A stretch of 64,000 bases of DNA. Source: Kwoniella bestiolae CBS 10118 (taxonomy: Eukaryota > Basidiomycota > Tremellomycetes > Tremellales > Cryptococcaceae). This document shows positions 12,068 to 24,556 of this stretch, piece by piece (within the stretch, counting starts at the first letter, position 1; each line of letters begins with the position of its first letter). A model generated the notes under the pieces. The model saw only the letters and a list, made by a program, of their open reading frames with translations. It was not told the DNA's origin and ran no database searches. The stretch is taken from NCBI RefSeq assembly GCF_000512585.2, contig NC_089242.1, positions 186,001 through 250,000 of the forward strand, in the 5' to 3' direction. The position numbers and the translations under genes were made by a program.

Positions 12068-14040
12068 GTCGATGTGTGTGGGGTGGTGAGGATGGTAGGT
12101 TTCTGGTATGATGGATAAGGAAGATCGTCAGAAAGGTACGGCGGGGTCGATGGGAAAGAACTTCCTCGGTCGATGTAGGGCAGCCACTATGTACCATTAG
12201 ATGGGGCAAAGCGGGATATCAGCCATGCATGTAGATGATGCCTAAGCATCTCGTTGATATTGAGAAAATTGATTTCTTGCTCACTTTATAACCCTCGGTG
12301 CACCGAGGAGAAGAATTGTCGGTATCTCGTCAGCTCAGATTGGCGGAAACAGTACTCAGATGAATGTGGCACTCGGACACACGGGGCGCTCGGACATGCT
12401 TCCTTGTCATGTTTGAGCATGTATTATCACTAATATCTCAGGTAACATGCATGCTACATCCAATCCAACTGGTGAGGTTGTCGATCATACTGTGATATGC
12501 ATGCACGCTCAATTCCAGGGGAGAAGAAGGCAAGATGGCACCGCCCCCCACCATTCCTTCTGGGCGCTCTCAATTTGACCCTGCCCACTTGAATTGTCTT
12601 GATCACACACAATTGATGTAAATGATTGGGCTGTGGTAGCTGTCATTAGACGAATACCCCCCTACAAGACATCTCAGCCTCTCATATCGATGAAAGATGA
12701 TCATGATGTTGCTTCAGGACCGTGTGTACTGCTGCCTCTATTTCCAAGAGTTTGGTCTGTCAATATGATCGCTTGTTGTTCCATCTTCACTGCGCCGAGC
12801 TCAGCTCTGGCTTGTGATCAGCTTGATCACTATCTTGACGCATACTACCAGAAGTTTGATGGCCTTTGGGAGTGTTTTGCAATATTCATGACTGAATGAA
12901 CCAGATAAGTAGACGGTTTTCAGGATTCCTGTCAATCACAGCCTTCACAGCCCCAGTCTCACAAGTATCTTGCCCCTTCTTTCCATGAAGTAGGTTTTCA
13001 TTGATCTCGCTACGTCATCCAGGTTTTGGAGCAGGCATTTTATGACTGGTTTATGCTGTATCTGGAGATGAGGGGCGATTTTAGGGTGATTTTAAGCGAT
13101 TTTAGGCCCCAATCTCACTCAAACCCTTTTAGAGCTCATCCAAAGACATGAGATGGTAGCCATGGACTTATCAGTATGCTATTTACCCCTTGGTAGCCGA
13201 GCATCAGCCCTGATCTTACATAATACGCTCCAGAAAGCGGTCAAAATTGGAAGGAAGGCACTGTAAGGGGATTGCCATCTATATGTGTGTGTATGCATTG
13301 TGAGAGATGAAAGTTGTATAGCTCAATTCTCATCGAGACTCTGCACACCCTTGATGAGGTTGTAAAGCATCACATCAAGGTGAATGCATGACAAAATGGG
13401 CAGAAAGGCAGAAAAATGCCATTTTGTCTGAGTCCGGGGTGTGTCCGAATGGCCTGTGGATTTGAGTACAGGATGTTGTGGGAGTGAATAACTTATTATA
13501 CAGTAGTGTCGATGACGATCGTGATTTGACTTGTGAGAGGGAAGGAAAGGCTTAAGTGGATTGAATGTCAATAGGGAAGAGGTCAAGAAGAAAGAACTGA
13601 ATTGATTGATGGGTAAGTGAATAGGTACAGTATATACTGTCAGCCAGTACGGTACACATACACTGTGATCTTGTCACCTCAACGCTTGGATCCTCCTTAC
13701 CTTTCGACGCGTCATCTCCGCAGGATTAGAAGTAAAGCATGTATATAGTATTATGCATAGAAGTGCATGCTATCGATGACTCGTACCTGTTTCCTATATG
13801 TACATGAGATTCATGCATACTCATATCTACATATCTCGAAGAAAGGATGTACGAAGGGACTGTTTGATTTTGGGAATCCACAAAGACAGGTATCTACAGT
13901 CGTTCAAAGTAGTGCATCGTGCTAGCTATGTACAATGATACATCTTACTTCGTAGGGACAATTACGTCGAGATCCCAAAACTGTATCGAGAAACCTACTA
14001 ACAAATGCTTGCAAATCCGAGGATTACCACCACCCTCTTA
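12068..14040. other. 2-kb intergenic region
   Basis: No frame of more than about 90 codons with splice support was found. The stretch includes CATG-rich and AT-rich sequence and a run of short imperfect repeats around 13070-13110 (gattttagg). It separates two F-box-like paralogues and may contain relics of the family too decayed to recognise. Confidence 0.4.
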
Positions 14041-14880
14041 TCATACCCTACTCGTTTGAGTGTCTTCCTCGGTCTTATTGTTGATCCCCAATTTCTTCTT
14101 AAAACTTTCGAAACGCTCCATATCGTCAGCTTCAACTTCCATACAAAGCTGTTCTATCCCTTCTTCATAGTCGCGTAAGGGTGGTAAACAGTATTTAGAC
14201 GGAACTTTGGAATATTGTTTCCAATAATAATTCTTGGCATAGTGAAGCCACACTTTTCTCAAACAAGCGGTTGTATCGATCTCCGTACCAGGATGGACGT
14301 GATAGGAGAATTCGGCATGTTCTGCTGCCTCGAAGGGTCTGCTGGGGTCTATATAGACGTTTGTGAGATCGTTCACTTCGACTTGCAGCTCGATCTTCTT
14401 CAAGTGAGCTTGTTCGACCAAGGTGAGAAGTACGAAACTCAGGCCCTCGTTTAGGTAGAAATATGAATCTTGAAAACTGTTGATCATCCATCGGTCCGGT
14501 TTCCAAAATCCGGGCCATTCTAGTGAGATACGAATAGGCTGTGAGTGACACCATAGACTTTCCACAAAGTCACCTAATCTATGGGTCTTCTTGGGAGGGT
14601 CAAAGGAGCACGACCATTTGGTGTCCATCACAGCCATTTGGGATACCAAGCGCGCTCGAAGGTGGATATCCGTAACGTTTGGAAATATGTCCTTCTTCAA
14701 AAAGTCTTCGACTGGACAGTCTTTGCACCACTCGCAAGCGCTCGTATCCTTGACAAAGCGCATGGCAGATGTATGGTCGGAGAAGGTGAGATATTTGGTA
14801 TGCGATAGGGCATGAATATCGGTCAGTGACCATGGAGTAGGTGGAGAAGGTGATCGTTTTTCGTGTGTCAGTTTACCATT
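14041..14880 (-). pseudogene. N-terminally truncated F-box-like paralogue
   Basis: The minus-strand frame is open from 14880 to the stop at 14041; the first in-frame ATG is at 14763. The sequence parallels the 10977-12067 protein from the SHTKYLTF block to the C-terminus, including KDIFPNVTDIHL and ISLEWPGFWKPD (versus ICIDWPDDWSKD). The F-box-like N-terminus is absent: upstream of about 14880 the opposite strand instead encodes the C-terminal piece of another family gene. This is best explained as a gene cut by a rearrangement. A short protein starting at 14763 could still be made. Confidence 0.6.
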
Positions 14881-15104
14881 TCAGCGACAGAAATGATGAT
14901 GTGTCGAATTACTTCAAAACCATAGAGGGACACATCGGCAAATGGAGTCACATCCCCGGTTTGTCAGTCTCCTACTCCTTACCCAGGACCAAAGGACTGG
15001 TAGAGGACTTTAAGAGGAGGATGGAGAGCGATGGGACGGACGATCCCAGGGAGCTATCAATCAAGATCTTGGGTCAAACGGTCTCTCTCTGGGAAGGGCT
15101 CTAA
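14841..15104 (+). pseudogene. C-terminal fragment of a related family gene
   Basis: An 87-codon plus-strand frame opens directly after a stop codon and ends at TAA 15102-15104. It contains LSVSYSLPRTKGLVEDFKRRM and GQTVSLW, which match LNVSYLLPKTRGLMDEFESRM and GKTVSLY of the minus-strand fragment at 15.8 kb. Only the C-terminal portion is present and no upstream exons were found. It abuts and slightly overlaps the truncated paralogue on the other strand. Confidence 0.5.
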
Positions 15105-15756
15105 GTCGAACGACCGAATCCCAATTTGTCGGCTTGAGGAATCTGATGAAGACTTATAAGATGAGGCGAAAGAAACAGTCAATACAGCTGGAGTGGGATA
15201 GGGAGTCTAGATAGGGGCGTTAGAAGGAACGAAGTAGATATCATTCAGAGAATCTAGCAAGGAATTATCTGGAGAGGACTGCTATTCACTCATTAAAGAC
15301 GACGGTATATATCTGTTCATATCAATATACAATGCATAATACTGGTATCTTCAAGGTAGAGAAACGGGTGGAGAAACCTTCGATCGCCACTGAACTCAGG
15401 TGCCTCATTTCTGTTGGTACTGTTTTCATGGAAGGATCGCACTCCAATTTCAGAAAATGGTCAGATTATAAAGCTTCTTCTTGCCTCGATTGCCTTCACG
15501 TGCACTTTTCGTCCCTCTATCGTCATAAGGATCAAGCCTTTCCTGAAGTGTCCGACGGTGTCAGTGATGGTATGATGGGTGTACCAAGTCTTCTAGGCCG
15601 CGATCACTGCGTACATATACGCTCGAGCTGATGGTCGATATCGTCTTCATGTATATGCATTGTACAAAGGATGACCTATGAAAATTATACTACTCTACAT
15701 TTCATTCTTACCCGAGTCTCCAGCGAGAGGACTCTGCTTTGCCAGCCCACCAAATT
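15105..15756. other. intergenic region within the F-box-like cluster
   Basis: This 652-bp stretch contains one plus-strand ORF of about 100 codons (15332-15631) without recognised domain, paralogue or intron support. Otherwise nothing was seen. Confidence 0.35.
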
Positions 15757-16300
15757 CTAATCGCTATCCCCAGCTTCATCCCCTACCGAATCCGATCCTT
15801 GATCGTCTTCCGTCTCCCAATCTTCATCCTCCTCGTCCTCGGCATTCTCTGCATGGTCAATGACATTGGCATAGAGAGAGACCGTTTTACCCTGTACCTT
15901 GACTGAATAATCTTGATTATTCCCTCTCACAGTCATCCTACTTTCAAATTCATCCATTAACCCTCTCGTCTTGGGTAGGAGGTATGAAACGTTCAATCTT
16001 CTTTTTGGACCGTGAGGATTCGGCTCTTGAATTCGCTGTGAAGTCCATGGGAATACCAATGATATCTCTAATGTTGTTGATGTTGATACGTATGGCGCTA
16101 AACCTCATTGACTGGATCAAGGCTTCGAGGAATTGGGCGGGAGCGGCGTGTACACCCATTCTGCGGATTCTTTGGACCTTCTTCCAGAATCCAGAGAGGG
16201 GATGACTCCTGCATGTAATGTATGTCTGATTATTATTGAATGACCAGACACAGGGCGTAGGGCGTAAAACGGTCCATGCGTATAGTACCATTGCACTCAT
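15757..16300 (-). pseudogene. frameshifted, truncated fragment of the same family
   Basis: Two overlapping minus-strand frames (15950-16300 and 15757-16059) together make a family-like C-terminal half: FLEALIQSMRFSAIRININN in the first and LNVSYLLPKTRGLMDEFESRM in the second, ending in an acidic tail. They meet near 16005-16012 at an AAAAAGAAG run, where the frame changes. No GT-AG intron fits the junction, so a homopolymer indel is likely. The N-terminal F-box-like part is not found upstream. Confidence 0.5.
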
Positions 16301-16532
16301 TGGTCAAAGCACTTGAGATCACATCACTGCTCGGACCTCGGTCAAAGTGCATCGCCTAGCCTCATGACCGCTCAACTCAACGGATCTCGCTCGTTTTGAT
16401 CTCACTCATCCTCCTTGTTCATCCATCCATTCATTCGTTCATATTCGAACCAAACATCAACAAGGTTGAAGGATCGAAGGACAGATCAGCGACAGATACG
16501 ACAAGCCGACAGCAGGACGATAAACGAGAATC

Positions 16533-17681
16533 ATGGTGTCCGGCAACATTCGTAACTTCTTCAACAAGAGGTTTAAACTCCTCCGCAATGCCATCTTGTC
16601 TACACCGCCAGACCACCCAGTCCCACCTCACGAGCATCTATATGATCAGACTGAACTGACCTCCATGAAGAAGCTTGAACCTGTATTCCCACTTATTCTA
16701 CATCATCTCAAAATCGATCATCCCTTTATCGCTCTCAAACTCAATAAGAAACTATACAGCGAAGTCGTTCCGATTGCAAGATATACGAGTTAACAGTGCC
16801 CAACTAGTCCAATTATTAGATGGTCGGGGAAGAAAGTCCGCAAGATTAACGGGACGAGTACATCATATCGATACATCAAGGTATATCACCACCCTTCGGG
16901 TGGATGATATCGATAACTACGTGGACAATCAGACCGCGGCGATTCAGCACTTCCAGATCCAGACCACAGATGACCACAACGGCGACGACAACGGACCTGC
17001 ACCTCTCCCATTTCCAAACCTACGTACCATCCATCTAAGCCAGCACGTCCTCTCATCTTGTCTCCCCGCTCATCCCGGCTCTCGAATCAGACAGGGTTCA
17101 CGGAGGGCATATCGAAATGCCAAAATCTCCGTCCCCTGCCATTTCCTCAGACTCACCTCGGTCGAAAGGATAATACTGGAATACCCTCCTCGTAAGAACC
17201 CCAATGAAACGACGGAGTATGATCTCATACGTACAATATTGGGAGCTTCCCTCAGACTGTCAGCTGCAAGTCCCCAGAGGATTTCGTCCTCCCGAACGTG
17301 CCGATAGGGACGGTGGAGATCCTGTTGGGGAAGATGATCTTGAGGGATACCCATCCTAAGATCACTTTAGGCTTGGTATCTTCCCAAGATGAGGGAAGCG
17401 AGGGACTGAGAAGGGATATCGAAAGGATATGGGATAGGATTGGTACATTGTCGGACAGCAGGTTGGAGGAATTTGGTTTGGCTGAGAATGGGGATAGTCA
17501 AAGTGGGCGGAAGGTCATCTTTCATTTTGTAAATCACGAGGATGGGGAGGAGACGAGGAATGTCTTGAGAGAAATTGGAGGGGGTATACAAGAGGATCTG
17601 CAGGAAAGGTGGGATATCTTCCAGAGTTGTCTGCGATTTGGACAGTATAAAGCAACGTCGTTCGGTCTAGGTGAGACTTGA
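16533..17681 (+). pseudogene. F-box-like paralogue broken by frameshift
   Basis: Three frames in series reconstruct a family member. 16533-16793 carries EPVFPLILHHLKIDHPFIAL and KKLYSEVVPIA. The frame then shifts near 16780-16785 into one reading RVNSAQLVQLLDG and RLTGRVHHIDTSRYITTL. A second change around 17230-17275 leads to FVLPNVPIGTVEILLGKM and the C-terminus at 17681. The second change could be a 47-nt intron (GTACAA...CCCCAG), but the first allows no GT-AG intron. Most likely a recent pseudogene, since long frames remain; a sequencing error is the other possibility. Confidence 0.6.
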
Positions 17682-18018
17682 TCAACGGGTCCCAAACCTC
17701 CTGATATAGCAGGATGCGTCGAGTCTCCGGTGATTATCATTATGCATCTGGTTGTACAATGGGAATAAGAATGTAGTCATGAATTTGTATATGACCGTCA
17801 GGAAGGCAAGTATACGCCTTCTGGGTTGTTCAAATTGAAAAATGGCTGCAAGAAACGGTCATTCTAGACAACGAACTTGTTGGCGAAGAATTTGAAAGTA
17901 AAGCTTCAAGAGGGTCACGTAGAGAAGTTAAAGGTTGTCACGCTACACAGGTCAAAAAAGGAAAACGAACGAATAAGTAAATAAAATGGCGAAGACAGAA
18001 AGCGATAGCAGCTTAAGT
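17682..18018. other. convergent 3' intergenic region
   Basis: A 337-bp gap between the stop of the F-box-like pseudogene and the stop of the CRH gene. It probably holds the 3' UTRs. Nothing else was recognised. Confidence 0.4.
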
Positions 18019-19726
18019 TTAGAAAAGTGTTATACCCGATAACACAAGAACCGATAAGATACCTACTAAAGCTACCACTCTGTGATTCTGTACTGGGACG
18101 CTGGTAAGTTCACTTTTGGATAGAAGGGTCGAGGCGTTGGTAACGTCGACGATCTGCACGGGAGAATACGAATGATTATTAGCATACTGAATGGCAGATG
18201 CGGAGGGGCATTTAAGAGCAACAACCAGTGAAAGATGCACTCACAGGAATTCCTTGCGTATCATTCCCCTGATAAGCCCAACCAGTAGTAGATTGCGATT
18301 GTTGATCTTCATTGGCACATGAAATCTTAACGCTTTGGAGGGTGTTCCAGAAGTAGCCATTGGAGACGTAGTCGGGATCTGACCAGTCGATCATTCCCCC
18401 AGCCCAGTCGATGGTACCTTGAGCGGAAGATGAGATGCCTGCTGGCCAGATTGATAGTTGGATACGAGAAGGGGTTGAGGGGTATTTGCTATTTAAGAGA
18501 GACATATCAACATAATCCCTCTGGTTATGGTTATGTATTAGGAGGGTGATAGGTGAGGGTATGCGAGGTGATTCCTTCCTTATGGCGTACGAGCGAATAA
18601 GACTTACTATTGACTACCATCGTCGCTCAACGTATCGGTCTTCAATACCGTTCTAACGACTTGTCCATCGATTGACCAGTTCATGTAGTCTTCCTGCCAG
18701 TCGAACTGAGAAATTCATTATTATTCAGCTGTGTTTTTTGGACGGCCTGAGACTGGCAGCTTTTGACAAGAGGATACACGACCACTCACAGTGTAAGTGT
18801 GGAAGTTGGAAGATGCGTCAGAGGAGATATCTGAGGAAGCTCCTTGAGTAGCGGAGTCTGCATAAACAAAGAAAGTCAGCACGGCGATCCTTGCAGTAAA
18901 TATCCGTATCTTGCAGAGATGCTCAAGAAGGGTACCATAGTATGGGAGCAATCGAACTCACAATTCGCGACACCCAGGAACCAGTAATTGGTCTGAACCT
19001 TATCAGTCACCGCACCAGGGAACTCCCAATCAATCTCATCCTTCACATCTGACATGGTGATAGCAGCGGTGACCACGCCGTTCCACTTGGAGGACTGGAG
19101 GACAAAGTCGATGGTACCATAATGGACGTATCTGGTAGATGAGATCTTGGTACCCTGGTCGGATTCTCGGAGTGTGAGTCGGACACCGTCGCCTGAGGGT
19201 GTGGGGACGAGAGTTCCTGTGTTGACTGCGAGGTGATACAGGACGGTCAGCATATTATTGGTCCTCGTGGGGGAGCGTGAGAGCATGTACCTTGGGATCA
19301 AAGATAGGCAGTATAGCGAAGACAAGGGCTGACGACGGAAGAAACAAGCCAATGCACTCACCAACCCAATCATACGCCGTAGCATTCCCATCATACTTCG
19401 TTCCATTCATCTGCACTTTACTCAAATCTGTGAAATTGGTCTCTTGAGACTCGCAAATGGGATTAGGTCGACAAGAAGTAGACTTGAATGAATCTGTTTC
19501 GGTTCGAGCTGTGTCAGCCATCGTCGGGTGGATGGTAGATGAAATACAACTCACATAATGGTTCACATCCACCCAAGCAGTACGAGCCGGTACCGCAGAA
19601 TCCATATTCTGAGCAACATGGGGCAGTAGATGGACATGAGACAGTCGAATTACACCCCTGCGCGCTGATCAGGGGTAGGAGTGAGAAGAGCGTCGTAGCG
19701 AGAAGGAAAAGAGTTGATCTGGTCAT
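18019..19726 (-). CDS. CRH1: CRH-type GH16 chitin-glucan transglycosidase, GPI-anchored, 370 aa
   Basis: Seven exons (19555-19726, 19362-19493, 18962-19225, 18790-18857, 18608-18705, 18245-18488, 18019-18153) give 371 codons. The signal peptide ends about residue 22 (LLPLISA), followed by a Cys-rich chitin-binding-like module (CPSTAPCCSEYGFCG). The GH16 catalytic motif DEIDWEF has E165 as nucleophile and E169 as acid/base with D167 between. Downstream are the aromatic GTIDWAGG and GYFWNTL blocks. A hydrophobic C-terminus (VLVLSGITLF) fits GPI attachment. CRH enzymes crosslink chitin to beta-glucan in the wall. The start at 19726 is chosen because it begins the signal peptide; an in-frame upstream ATG would bury it. 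Confidence 0.95.
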
Positions 19727-20543
19727 TGTATATATATTCGTACTGTATTTCGTTGAGTGAATGAGCAAAAGATCAGGCAAGTAATATAATTGTTGTACAA
19801 TTGGGTCGTCGGATGAAGAGAGCGTCAAGGTGAGCGGACAGTAACCTGCAGTCGGAAAGATCACCGTGGAAGGATGAGTGATTATAATATCTGAACACGA
19901 AACGATGAAGTCAGTAGAAAGGAAAGTTGGAATGTAGATGAAAAGAGGAGGGCATGTTCTCCGTTATATACGCAGTGTGTCATCGTTGATGGATTCCAAG
20001 TATGAGCACGTACCTCGTGTTCAAGGTGAGTGTCCGAGCGGAATCACCAAGAGAGGATAGCCAAGAAGCGTGTTGAGCGTTTAAGAAGCGTGCAAGAGAC
20101 GTGTTGTAGCGTCGCAGATCGAACGTGATGTTTGAAAGATTGTGTTGGTGGAATGAGCTTTGATCGCCAGGATCGGTATGATGGATGGTGTGTAGCGAAA
20201 GCGAAGAGAAGGTAAGCTGGATGAACAAAATCGAAGATGAGAATGCGAATGGGGAGAAAGATGCACATGCAAAGAAACACAAAGAGACAAGAACAAAGAT
20301 CACAACACAAAGTCGAAACGACAACCAAAACAACGAGAACAACGAAAACAAACGCGTTGATCCTCCGTGCCAAGCCGTAATTCTTCGCTTGTTTCCCTGA
20401 CAACGACGATCAGTGCGTTTATTTACCAAACTACTCTGTAAAAGTACAGCCGGACCCTAGATAAATTCAAAATGCATATATGTTATCTCTTGTACAATCA
20501 TCTATCATACAACCATGGTATATCTGTCTCATGATTCAAGACC
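19727..20543. other. intergenic region (CRH gene promoter and leader)
   Basis: This 817-bp stretch lies upstream of the CRH gene and downstream of the DUF221 gene stop. The minus strand is pyrimidine-rich (TTCT, CTTT runs between 20040 and 20400), typical of a transcribed leader. The long minus-strand ORF here (19980-20429) is low-complexity Ser/Phe and not accepted as a gene. Confidence 0.4.
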
Positions 20544-23500
20544 TCAACTCTTTTTTCTACGCACTTTTTGCCTATTCTGCGGTGGCTTATCGTCTCCAGA
20601 TTTCCTATCAATCTTCATCAACTGCTCTAAAGCAGGTATTCTCTGCTTAGCCCTATCCATCAATTTCCTATTCTTGACAGTCTTCCCTTTAGGCATCCAG
20701 TCATACCTCAACACATCTGGAACATATTTTTCCAGTACCTTGCCCTCTTTGAAATCTTCTCCATTGTAGAGGATATTCAAATTATCATCCTTGTAATGTT
20801 TGTTGAGGTACAGCTTGAATAGCACAATGAGGAAGATGGGGAGAGCAGCAGCTACTGCCATGGGAGGTGACTGGGTTTTGAGTGTGACAGCTATTCATCC
20901 CATCAGTCAGCTACCCCTGATTCATCACCAGAGTAAGAAAAAGAAAAGAGGGTGACTGAACTCACTCAGAACCATCAAACACTGCATAAATACAGTGCCA
21001 ACTAGTAACCTGTTGATGATTACCCACCAACACTCTCCATCTGTTTCTTTGGTATCATTGACAAATTTGAGGGATTGTGAATGCTGATCACAAATGGCAT
21101 GAGACCTTATCAGTGATCCCAAACAGCCAGTGGAAAAAGAGAAACTCACTACAATGTGAGCAGACCAGAAATGTATTGTTGCACCTATGACTACCACTGG
21201 AGCCAAAGGAGCATATATCAGGCTATGAGGCCTATTAGCTTTGATGATAGTGTTGTTAGGATCACGATGTCAGACTTACCCTACACACATGGCAAAGATC
21301 TGAATAACAAAGAAGTCTCAGCCTCTGAACATTTCCAAAAATAAGAACAGACTCACAATGAAGGAGTACTCCAAAGCTATCAATATCAATGCAAGGAATA
21401 AGAGTTCCATCAGCTGAACACATACAAGGGTCATCATTAGACCTACCAAGCTGCAGTAAAAAAATACTTCAGCAATTCAGCTTGTTCTTTGAAGAACCTG
21501 GCCATACTCACCTCAAAGTGAATTGCCAATGTCACTTCAGCCAAATCTTGAGGAGTCTTAAATTTCAATAGTTGTGGTGTCTTCAGTATCAGTCTTGGTA
21601 CTTGGAGAAGTTGTAACCACATAACAATGGACCTGATCCTGTTACAGGTAGTAACATATCAGCGGAATAGAAAGAGGGTCATCATTCAGAGTAAGGTCAG
21701 TCAAGCACTTACGGGTACCAAGAGAACCAGTACAAGCTTTGAGAGATATAAGCTCCGGTGATCTTTGCAGGCAGATCCCCAATGCTCTTATATATATCCT
21801 CAATGGACTCTTCACCTATCTTGGAGTATATTCCTGATATGGTCTCATATAACACTCCAATAAGACCAAAAACCACAAAGTTGGATACCTAGATATGACA
21901 ATTTCAGCATACCCCCACCAAGGATGTTGCCAGAAAAGAACTCACCAGCAAAAAGATGAATACCTGTCTTATCTGATCTTTATCCAGCTGACCCCTGGTG
22001 ATTGACCCAGACCACCTGTTCAGCTCTCTCATGATGTAAGGCAAAAAGTAAGCAAAAATTGCAGCTACTGTTGCAGGTAGGACACCCTCAAGTATCATAA
22101 ACACTATCTTCCAGAATTGGGATTCTTCCTGCATTTGTGCCAATTTGGGGTACCTATCAATGGCCTGATTGGTATTGGTTGTTTGTCAGCTGCTTTTGCA
22201 TGTGTGATTATGGACACAGACTCACGATTCCAATGTTTGTCAAGAACACAATACCCATCACTGGGAAGGTGTTGAGGAAACAGACAAAAAGCAAGGCTAG
22301 TTTTCCAAATACTGCTGAAGAGTGTTTGGCTTTTGCATCTTTCTCCAGGTTTTTCCATAGCTACGCAAAATTCAGTTCATTTGGCGAAGGATGTCTTGAG
22401 ATTCTGCTCTACTTACCACATTATGTGTTCTTGGAGCCTACCACACGACATATTCACATCAGTCACATCAGCCAACTGGGAATTGATATGATAATTGCCC
22501 AAAGGTCATGTTCACTCACTTTTTGTAGTTCATACCCAGCTTTGGCCAGTTCTGTCCTTCTCTCAAATAAGATTGTTCTTGCCTGACTGGCAGTGGGTAA
22601 TGTCACAAATGCTAACTCATTATGTCCAAATCAGTAACAACTTCTGCAAAGGGATTTTTATTGCTGGACATACCTGCTGTTACAGTCCCATTGAGGTCCT
22701 TCCAATTTGATCCATTCTGTTCATACCTTATCAACTCCTGCACCTCTTCAATCTCATATTTCTCTTTCAAAGCTTCATCTCTATTTGAAGAGGTCAATCA
22801 ACCAGATCTGCACAAGATCATGTAAAGTACTCACACTTTTGTTTTAGCATTCTTGGTATTATGAATTTATACATCAGCAATGGCAAGAGCTCCTAGACTG
22901 GAAACCTCTGCTCACCTTGGTCCTACCCATCACTCTATCCCAGCAAGTATCATACATATGATTCCTCTGCCCTTCTTGACCCTCATAAAAAGTCTCCATA
23001 GCAACAGCTTCAATGGCTTTTGAGAATGCCTCTTTCTTGAACTTCTCTATCCTCTTTTCCAGAGGGTTCAGCTTATGCACAGCAAACCATATCTCACAAT
23101 GTATGTTCTTCAAGTTCTCCCCAAGAACTATATCTTTGATCTGCTTTTTAGCTCCTGCTGTGCTGGTGTTCAAGATAGAGAGGTTGGTAATGAATAGTGA
23201 CTTGAAAGATATCTCATTCCTATTCCTGTATATCATAAACAATCACATTAGCATTGAGGCACTCAGCAATACTGACTGGTCAGTTCTGGAAGGAGCAGCA
23301 CTCACATTTTGGCCCACTCTTTGACCAACCTTGCATGATGGGTACAAGCTTTCAATACTATACATGAAGCTCTATCTATCAGCTAATACATTCCTTGTCA
23401 AAGGATTCATGTCTGCACTTACCATATATGATGACCAGCATAGTCACAATGATCTCAAAGCTCACATGAACCAACAGCCCATTACTTGTGATATTGGCTG

Positions 23501-24556
23501 CGGTGAGAAGATTGGGATTATCAATGATATTAGTCATATTGCCTTTGAGCTTTATATTCTCATCAGTTGAGTTGTTTGTTTTCAAACTTGATATAGAATT
23601 TGTACTTCCATAGGTGGTTTCAGTGTTGATGTAGTAATTGGCAAATGCCAGGAAGACTGCCAGGATGGATATGGTAGCAAAGAGGTATTTGAGCAGGCGC
23701 AGGAACATCAAGTAGATCACTGCATCTAGCCCTACAGCTGCACTCAGCATGGCAAAGCTGAAAGAGTGGAAAGTTGAGGCAGACTCACCAAGCATTTTCA
23801 ATCCTTGAATATCCTGTTCCAAAATGGTTTTCCTCTTTCTCTGTCCTCTTTTCCTGACACAGAACCTCAACCCCAGTACACTCCAGCAGCAACAGAACCA
23901 TTTGGGTATCACAGCCATGAGCTCAACCTTTGTGTCTTCCCAACTAGCTCTCATCCACCCAAAGAAAGTAATAGATGCCTATACATCTCAGATTAGTTTA
24001 GGCTCATAACACTAGCAGTCACATGAGCTCACTTTGGGCACTTTCCCATACCATATACCATCATCTTCTGCTTCGACCCACTTATATCCCTTCTCATCAT
24101 CTGGATCTTTGATCTTGTCAAAACCAGGATAATAATCAGGTTCCTCCTTGAACTTCTTCAATAGGTATTCCTTCTGCCCTTTCTTACTCAGTTGAGCTAG
24201 TTTGAGCTTATCTTGCTGTTTTTCTTCCTTGGTTTGAGAGGGTTTCCTTAACTTCCATCTTGGAAGGTAGATCCTGCACCACTTCAGCCTCACAGTGGAG
24301 TATAAAAGAAGGATCAAGAGCTAAGATGAACAATCAGTAAGAAAAAACAGGAGAAGCAGAGAATGGTGTAGTCACTCACAATCCCAATCATAGTTGCTAC
24401 CCATGCTGCTAATATACTAGTGGCTGAGACATCCCAATGGTTCTCTGCTTGTTGGATCAGGTCTGCTGCTGACACTCCACCTATACTAGCTTCTGAGGTG
24501 GTAGGGTTTGATGATCTTGCTGATGTGGTGGAAGGTAGCTGTCTTGGTAAGAACAT
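20544..24556 (-). CDS. OSCA/TMEM63/CSC1-type (DUF221) putative mechanosensitive or stress-gated channel, 942 aa, 19 exons
   Basis: Exons: 24380-24556, 24033-24320, 23789-23978, 23423-23725, 23306-23357, 22916-23225, 22835-22851, 22674-22780, 22520-22611, 22417-22437, 22226-22360, 21946-22164, 21713-21888, 21512-21638, 21357-21413, 21280-21299, 21150-21222, 20966-21083, 20544-20890; the sum, 2829 nt, is in frame. The order matches the DUF221 family: N-terminal membrane helices, cytosolic domain with SLFITNL and AFVTLPTASQA, then the 7TM core (MILEGVLPATVAAIFAYFLP, LIYAPLAPVVVIG). Family members are cation channels opened by osmotic or mechanical stress. The tail is basic and ends in RRKKS. Three exons are 17, 20 and 21 nt. 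CpG is almost absent through the whole gene, unlike all neighbours. Confidence 0.92.

Noticed and set aside
19980..20429. 149-codon minus-strand ORF rich in Phe, Ser, Leu
   Set aside because: Low-complexity translation of a pyrimidine-rich leader upstream of the CRH gene; three frames are open over the same tract, as expected from composition.
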